10,347 nt of DNA, from positions 1-10,347 of the forward strand of contig CAMOLD010000039.1 in assembly GCA_946618395.1 (NCBI GenBank), given 5' to 3'. Position numbers and translations under genes: made by a program. Numbering within the stretch: the first letter of the stretch is position 1; each line of letters opens with the position of its first letter. Of this stretch, positions 7,001-10,347 are shown one piece after another. This stretch comes from an uncultured Clostridia bacterium. Lineage in GTDB: Bacteria; Bacillota; Clostridia; Oscillospirales; CAG-272. The notes under the pieces are model-generated. The model searched no databases. It saw only the letters and a list, made by a program, of their open reading frames with translations, and was not told where the DNA came from.

Positions 7001-7955
7001 TCCCGGTATTGTTCAGGAGGACGGAACCATTAACAACTGTTCGGTCTCCTCGGTCACGGCGGCGGTCATGATCAAAGGGAAGAACGAGATTCACAGAAAC
7101 GATTATAAAACCGACGAGGAATATGCCGCTGCGCTGAAAAAACAATATGGCGTTGCGTGGGAATTTACCAAATGGTATACCGACGCACCTTGCCAGGTAG
7201 AATATGCAACCGAAATGGTTGCCATTATCGGTGACTCGGCAAAGCACTCCACGGCAAACAAGTCGGCGCTGAAAGCAATGCCCTGGACCGAAGCGGAGCG
7301 CGAGCAGGTGGAGGCGCAGTTCAACAATCTTGCTTCCATTCCGAACTACCCGGGGTATTACTACATTGACCGTTACACCAACTTTGCTTTCCTTGCCGCG
7401 TATAACGACCACGCCAACCCGAGAACCGAGTTGCGCCGTTATATCAATACAATCAATAAGGAAATTACCAGAAAGCGCGAAGAATTCAACCTGGAAACGC
7501 TGGAAATCGGGCAAACGCTGATTGAAAAACGCTCCGATCAAGCGCTGGAGGCTTTGGATATTCTTGCGCAGAAGTATGGCGCCGCAACGGCGGGCAATCA
7601 ATACAACGAGGCATACAAAGCCGCGCGCTACGGAATTGCAAACTATTCCACCCTGCAACTGCGCGACACGGTTTTGATCCAGCTGCGTGAAGCCGCGCTC
7701 CGGCTTGGCGGAACATTGAATTTTGCAAACGCAACGGCATCCGACGTGATTTCGCAGCGGTTGGATTCTTCCGACACGGCGCAACGGAATTCCTTTGCTA
7801 CGCTAAAAGCGCAGGATTGGTTCGTTTACGTCAGCAAACAAACGGCAACCCTGAAAAACAAGGGCTACGAAATTGATTCGCTGAATGAAAAACAACTTGT
7901 TTACTTTATTACCGAATGCTTGTGCAACATTGTTTGCACGCTCAAATCCAACTGA
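4056..7955 (+). CDS. Giant multidomain extracellular solute-binding protein (sugar ABC type)
   Basis: A 1299-residue exported protein, far longer than the 400-550 usual for family 1 solute-binding proteins; it likely binds a carbohydrate for the two following permeases. Residues 1-31 are a signal peptide (basic MVKR, hydrophobic core, VSADA cleavage region) with no lipobox cysteine. Two beta-rich modules follow: module 1 with GLYSI (179), EVPFAE (206-211), W221, NELRP (309-313) and YWIEP (about 339); module 2 with NTIG (434-437), GLYDI (458), GVPFAE (506-511), YFEKD (547) and LDYLMIQ (684). Module 2 is interrupted by a helical stretch (about 565-680). The periplasmic-binding domain runs from VDVWLAYGRDQ (737) to about 1145, with GVGPDVYLG and MPIVIADYTTLYNQL. 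A 150-residue helical tail ends in ECLCNIVC. The start at 4056 has AGGAGG 8 bases upstream; an ATG at 3975 is a weaker alternative. The gene leads the operon, 18 bases before the first permease. The substrate is unknown. Confidence 0.88.
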   Translation: MVKRTFTRVFSLALAVLLLVSSASFFVSADAGTEGSATSTRQLIEEYIETANNISYAAYMTNHRSAFNAATNRTGTEAQYFFDATSGWVYWSGGINPYGQGRGSAVSIQDGVWTMETTEADENGGTKTVVYHREDIGAEKFETLAKLATYDGTTAVYSPSTGTMAWTLDLSAAGITQAGLYSIAIVYYPVEGKAASIEREFFINHEVPFAETRSITLVKRWGSYIQSGSEYFEMAAVYTPAKKIRKDAEKLKANLAAVKAEAEQLGLSVRYSSDATSLLITQPEVFTSAINAFLDKYELRFFEQDDNKNELRPAMKQSPEWMTYVLRDSNGYYAEDFGYWIEPDENGTVTLSLKGVNESVAICGFILTPYTTYKTYEQYLADQEAGGAEMTEGKDQLKLEGEYTTGTSTNVVYPVEDRASALTSPCDTTRTLLNTIGTEKWETSGQWVEYKFKVNSSGLYDIYARFKQSYLDGLFVSRSLRIYTNYESLDAYKAAHNGRTAGYYDGVPFAEAAQLRFDYGSNWQVTPFTDSQNAVKKKQTVKDFEFYFEKDVEYTITLEVTLGSMNENVSKLESILNALNNDYLDIIKYTGSSPDPYADYDFIVLMPNTIIDMIMQARELKALSAELKKNTASTYTGICDKLADLLEKMGEDQEKIAANLSNFKSYVGSLGTFLTDAKTQPLQLDYLMIQGKSQKAPKANGNFFVSMWHEIVGFVQSFFRDYNSMGAKQTDQNMESVDVWLAYGRDQAQVIRNLATNDFTTKTGIAVNLKLVTGGTLLPSILAGVGPDVYLGLGQAEVINYAIRGALMNIDEMEGFDEIAENFNEAAMVVLRMDDENGDSHCYGLPETQVFPMMFIRKDILSEFENINWETWDDIYTAQKDLKAKNMEIGVTNSYKMFLYQMGGELFADNGMRINLDSQVGLDSFEKMCNMFTEYSFPYSYNAANRFRSGEMPIVIADYTTLYNQLKVFATELDGCWTFVPLPGIVQEDGTINNCSVSSVTAAVMIKGKNEIHRNDYKTDEEYAAALKKQYGVAWEFTKWYTDAPCQVEYATEMVAIIGDSAKHSTANKSALKAMPWTEAEREQVEAQFNNLASIPNYPGYYYIDRYTNFAFLAAYNDHANPRTELRRYINTINKEITRKREEFNLETLEIGQTLIEKRSDQALEALDILAQKYGAATAGNQYNEAYKAARYGIANYSTLQLRDTVLIQLREAALRLGGTLNFANATASDVISQRLDSSDTAQRNSFATLKAQDWFVYVSKQTATLKNKGYEIDSLNEKQLVYFITECLCNIVCTLKSN

Positions 7956-7973
7956 TAGGAGGTTATGCGTCAA

Positions 7974-8921
7974 ATGACAAAAAATACAGCAAAGAAAAAA
8001 GCTGTTTCCAGAAAAGACCTGACCTACCGTCAATGGATTTGGAAAGAGATGAAACGGAACTGGGTCGCCTATTTGATGATCCTTCCTTACGTTCTGATCT
8101 TCACCATTTTTACGGTTGCGCCGGTGCTGCTTTCCATTGTGATCAGCTTTACCGACTTCAACATGCTGCAAATGCCGAATATCGTTTGGCTGAACAACTA
8201 CATTAACTTGTTCTTTGCGGACGATATTTTCCTGATTGCGCTGAAAAACACCTTTGTATTTGCAGTTGTGGTCGGCCCGGTTTCCTATTTGATGTCCTTT
8301 TTGGTTGCATGGTTTATCAACGAGCTTTCGCCGCGCATTCGCGCTATCGTGACTCTGATTTTCTATGCACCGTCCATTTCCGGTCAGGTATATCTGATTT
8401 GGGGAACCCTGTTCAGCGCCGACTCCTACGGTTGGGTCAACGCAACGCTTTTGGAGCTTGGATTTATTGACACGCCGATTGCGTTCTTCCAGGACGCCGA
8501 CTGGGTTATGCCGCTTTGTATTGTGGTTGCCCTTTGGACGTCTTTGGGAACCTCCTTCCTTGCATTTATTGCCGGTTTGCAGGGCATTGACCGCTCGCTT
8601 TACGAAGCGGGAGCGGTTGACGGCGTGAAAAACCGCTGGCAGGAGCTTTGGTATATCACCCTGCCGAGTATGCGCCCGCAGCTGATGTTCGGCGCGATTA
8701 TGGCAATTACCGGTTCCTTTGGTTTTGGCGGTGTTGTTACCGCGCTTTGCGGATTCCCCTCGGTGGAATATGCGGCGCACACCATCGTCCACCACCTGGA
8801 GGACTACGGTGGCTCTCGTTATGAGATTGGTTATTCTTCGGCGATTGCGGTGGTCTTGTTCGTCATCATGATCTCGGCGAACATGATCGTCAAAAAGGCG
8901 CTTTCAAAGGTAGGTAACTGA
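7974..8921 (+). CDS. Sugar ABC transporter permease, MalF/UgpA type
   Basis: A 315-residue inner membrane permease of the binding-protein-dependent (BPD_transp_1) family, one half of the membrane channel for the solute captured by the preceding protein. Six hydrophobic segments lie at about 31-58, 86-114, 123-147, 177-202, 236-258 and 285-308. The cytoplasmic EAA loop that docks the ATPase is clear: YEAGAVDGVKNRWQELWYI (210-228) followed by TLPSMRP. The N-terminus is basic and cytoplasmic. AGGAGG at 7957-7962 serves this gene; I choose the ATG at 7974 (11 bases away) over that at 7965, which is in frame but only 2 bases away and too close, so three residues are uncertain. It lies 18 bases after the binding protein stop and 1 base before the second permease. 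The family is certain, the substrate is not. Confidence 0.93.
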   Translation: MTKNTAKKKAVSRKDLTYRQWIWKEMKRNWVAYLMILPYVLIFTIFTVAPVLLSIVISFTDFNMLQMPNIVWLNNYINLFFADDIFLIALKNTFVFAVVVGPVSYLMSFLVAWFINELSPRIRAIVTLIFYAPSISGQVYLIWGTLFSADSYGWVNATLLELGFIDTPIAFFQDADWVMPLCIVVALWTSLGTSFLAFIAGLQGIDRSLYEAGAVDGVKNRWQELWYITLPSMRPQLMFGAIMAITGSFGFGGVVTALCGFPSVEYAAHTIVHHLEDYGGSRYEIGYSSAIAVVLFVIMISANMIVKKALSKVGN

Positions 8922-8922
8922 T

Positions 8923-9795
8923 ATGGCGAGATTAAGAACAAGAAAACATAAGGTGGTTCTTTCCCGCTCGGCGGGCGGTGATATTGGAATTACCCTTGTG
9001 CTGACGCTTTTGGGACTGTTTATGGTCCTGCCGATGGTTTACGTGCTGATGCAGGCATTTAAACCGTTGGATGAACTTTGGATGTATCCGCCGCGGTTCT
9101 ACGTAATGAAGCCCACGGTGACCAACTTTAAGGATTTGTTTACCTTGATGAACACCTCCTGGGTTCCGTTCTCCCGCTACATCTTCAACACCATTTTCAC
9201 ATCTGTTATGGGAACGTTCGGGCATTTGTTCATTGCCTCCATGTGCGCTTACGCGCTGGCAAAAATCAAATTCCCGGGCAGGGGATGGATCTTTAAGACC
9301 ATTCAAACATCCCTGATGTTCCACTCCACCGTTACGGCAATTACCAGCTTTATTTTGATGTCGGCGTTCCACATGATTGATACCTACTGGGCAATCATCA
9401 TTCCGGCATGGGGATATACGTTGGGGCTTTACCTGATGAAGCAGTTTATGGACACCAACGTGACCGACGCGGTTCTGGAAAGCGCGCGGTTGGACGGCGC
9501 AAGCGAACTGCGCACCTATTGGGTGATTGCAATGCCGATGGTCAAACCCGCATGGATGACGTTGATTATCTATTCCTTCCAAACACTTTGGAACGCGGGG
9601 TCTTCCATTTATATTTATTCCGAACAACTCAAGTCGTTCAACTACGCCATCGGACAGATTACCGCGGGCGGCATCAAACGTGCGGGCGCTTCGGCAGCCG
9701 CAACCGTTTTGATGATGCTGGTTCCGATTATGGTGTTTGTCATTTCGCAATCGAACATCATTGAAACAATGGGTTCGAGTGGTATGAAGGATTAA
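8923..9795 (+). CDS. Sugar ABC transporter permease, MalG/UgpE type
   Basis: A 290-residue partner permease (carbohydrate ABC transporter, CUT1 type) expected to pair with the preceding MalF-like subunit. Hydrophobic segments are visible at about 20-45, 85-112, 126-150, 154-174, 207-225 and 258-279. The EAA loop reads ESARLDGASELRTYWVIAMP (186-205), the site for the shared ATPase. The C-terminus, IIETMGSSGMKD, corresponds to the short conserved tail of MalG-like proteins. The ATG at 8923 starts one base after the previous stop (8919-8921), implying translational coupling; the local ribosome binding site (AAAGGTAGG, 8906-8914) is weak. A strong AAGGAGGGG overlapping its own stop serves the next gene. 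No ATP-binding subunit is encoded nearby; Firmicutes often use one shared MsmX/MsmK-type ATPase. Confidence 0.94.
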   Translation: MARLRTRKHKVVLSRSAGGDIGITLVLTLLGLFMVLPMVYVLMQAFKPLDELWMYPPRFYVMKPTVTNFKDLFTLMNTSWVPFSRYIFNTIFTSVMGTFGHLFIASMCAYALAKIKFPGRGWIFKTIQTSLMFHSTVTAITSFILMSAFHMIDTYWAIIIPAWGYTLGLYLMKQFMDTNVTDAVLESARLDGASELRTYWVIAMPMVKPAWMTLIIYSFQTLWNAGSSIYIYSEQLKSFNYAIGQITAGGIKRAGASAAATVLMMLVPIMVFVISQSNIIETMGSSGMKD

Positions 9796-9808
9796 GGAGG
9801 GGAAACAC

Positions 9809-10347
9809 ATGAAAAAGAAATATTCCATCGTGCTCCTCCTTTTGGTTGCCGTTCTCCTTTTGCCGGCATTTGCAATTCCGGCAAGTGCTTCCTCGGCTTA
9901 CCAGACCTACACCTACTCCATTGGCGGGCAGGCGCTCCTCTCTCCGGACGCATATTCGGCAAGATACCCGGTGCTGACTTCGGACGAGATTGGGCTGATT
10001 AAAGCAACGAGGGTTGCGCTGAAAAACCCCAACGATTTGATTATTGACGCGGAAGGCAGATGCTTTATTGCCGATACCGACAACAACCGGATCGTTGCGC
10101 TGGACCGCAACTTCAACTTCCTTTACACCATTTCCGGGTTTATCAACGACCGCGGAATTGAGGACGCGCTCTCCGCTCCGCAAGGCGTTTTCGCCTTCCG
10201 CGATCAGCTTTGGGTTTGCGACACCGAAAACCGCCGTTTGGTTGTTTTCAATCGGACGACAACCGAGTTTGTTCGCATTGTTTCCGAGCCGGAAAGCCAG
10301 CTCTTCAATGAAAGCACGCTTTACAGACCAATCGCGCTGGCGGTTGA
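9809..10347 (+). CDS. Secreted NHL-repeat protein (partial, runs off the window)
   Basis: The first 179 residues of an exported protein. MKKKYSIVLLLLVAVLL and a cleavage region PASASS give a signal peptide of about 27-28 residues with no lipobox. After a short lead (YQTYTYSIGGQALLSPDAYS, 31-50) come NHL beta-propeller repeats: blade 1 from NPNDLIIDAEG (73-83) with IADTDNNRIVALD (87-99), blade 2 from APQGVFAF (123-130) with VCDTENRRLVVFN (136-148), and the start of blade 3 at LYRPIALAV (171-179). Its start has AAGGAGGGG (9794-9802) with a 6-base gap, overlapping the permease stop. As I recall, Firmicutes NHL proteins of this kind often sit beside such transporters and may carry a C-terminal membrane (Yip1-like) part, which cannot be seen here. 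Function unknown; a ligand-binding or scaffold role outside the membrane is a guess. Confidence 0.88.
   Translation, partial: MKKKYSIVLLLLVAVLLLPAFAIPASASSAYQTYTYSIGGQALLSPDAYSARYPVLTSDEIGLIKATRVALKNPNDLIIDAEGRCFIADTDNNRIVALDRNFNFLYTISGFINDRGIEDALSAPQGVFAFRDQLWVCDTENRRLVVFNRTTTEFVRIVSEPESQLFNESTLYRPIALAV

Noticed and set aside
4890..7784. A 964-codon open frame on the minus strand
   Set aside because: It lies wholly antisense to the solute-binding protein gene, its translation resembles no family, and no ribosome binding site or promoter was seen. It is a codon-bias shadow.
7803..8795. A 330-codon minus-strand open frame, and the similar one at 8932-9828
   Set aside because: Both are antisense to clear MalF/MalG permeases with EAA motifs; the translations are hydrophilic mirror artefacts.

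Overview
The window looks like chromosomal DNA of a low-to-mid GC Firmicute, most likely an uncultured member of the Clostridia. The grounds are strong AGGAGG-type ribosome binding sites, near-consensus sigma-A promoters with 17-base spacers, U-tract intrinsic terminators, TGA used as a stop, and a Firmicutes-style sugar ABC transporter with no ATPase gene beside it. No mobile element, CRISPR array, tRNA or rRNA was seen.

Left part (1-3512) is housekeeping. A YfcE/YsnB-type metallophosphoesterase (13-492) ends before an intrinsic terminator (546-578). UDP-N-acetylmuramate--L-alanine ligase (murC, 613-2034) follows and ends in two terminators, the second a perfect 21-base inverted repeat. Converging on it from the minus strand is an RlmI-type PUA/SAM-dependent rRNA methyltransferase (2175-3422) with its own consensus promoter (3484-3512). 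Both murC and the methyltransferase have longer open frames upstream; I trim both, because a terminator or a promoter lies inside the extension and a good ribosome binding site precedes the internal ATG.

The middle (3513-3921) is an AT-rich, gene-free stretch of about 400 bases. It holds two copies of the same palindrome, GTAAAT-N3-ATTTAC, 113 bases apart, and a further AT-rich inverted repeat. It ends at a strong extended -10 promoter (3922-3950) with a roughly 100-base leader that can form two hairpins.

Right part (4056-10347) is one tightly packed operon: a giant secreted solute-binding protein (1299 residues), two MalF/MalG-type permeases, and the start of a secreted NHL-repeat protein cut off by the window end. 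The binding protein has two beta-rich, carbohydrate-binding-like modules before a family 1 solute-binding domain, plus a helical tail, and no lipobox. Working model (inference): the binding protein captures an oligosaccharide, the two permeases import it using an MsmX/MsmK-type ATPase encoded elsewhere, and the NHL protein is an extracytoplasmic partner of unknown role. I recognise the architecture as one that recurs in Firmicutes, but I know of no assigned substrate. This operon is the best candidate for an under-described system here.
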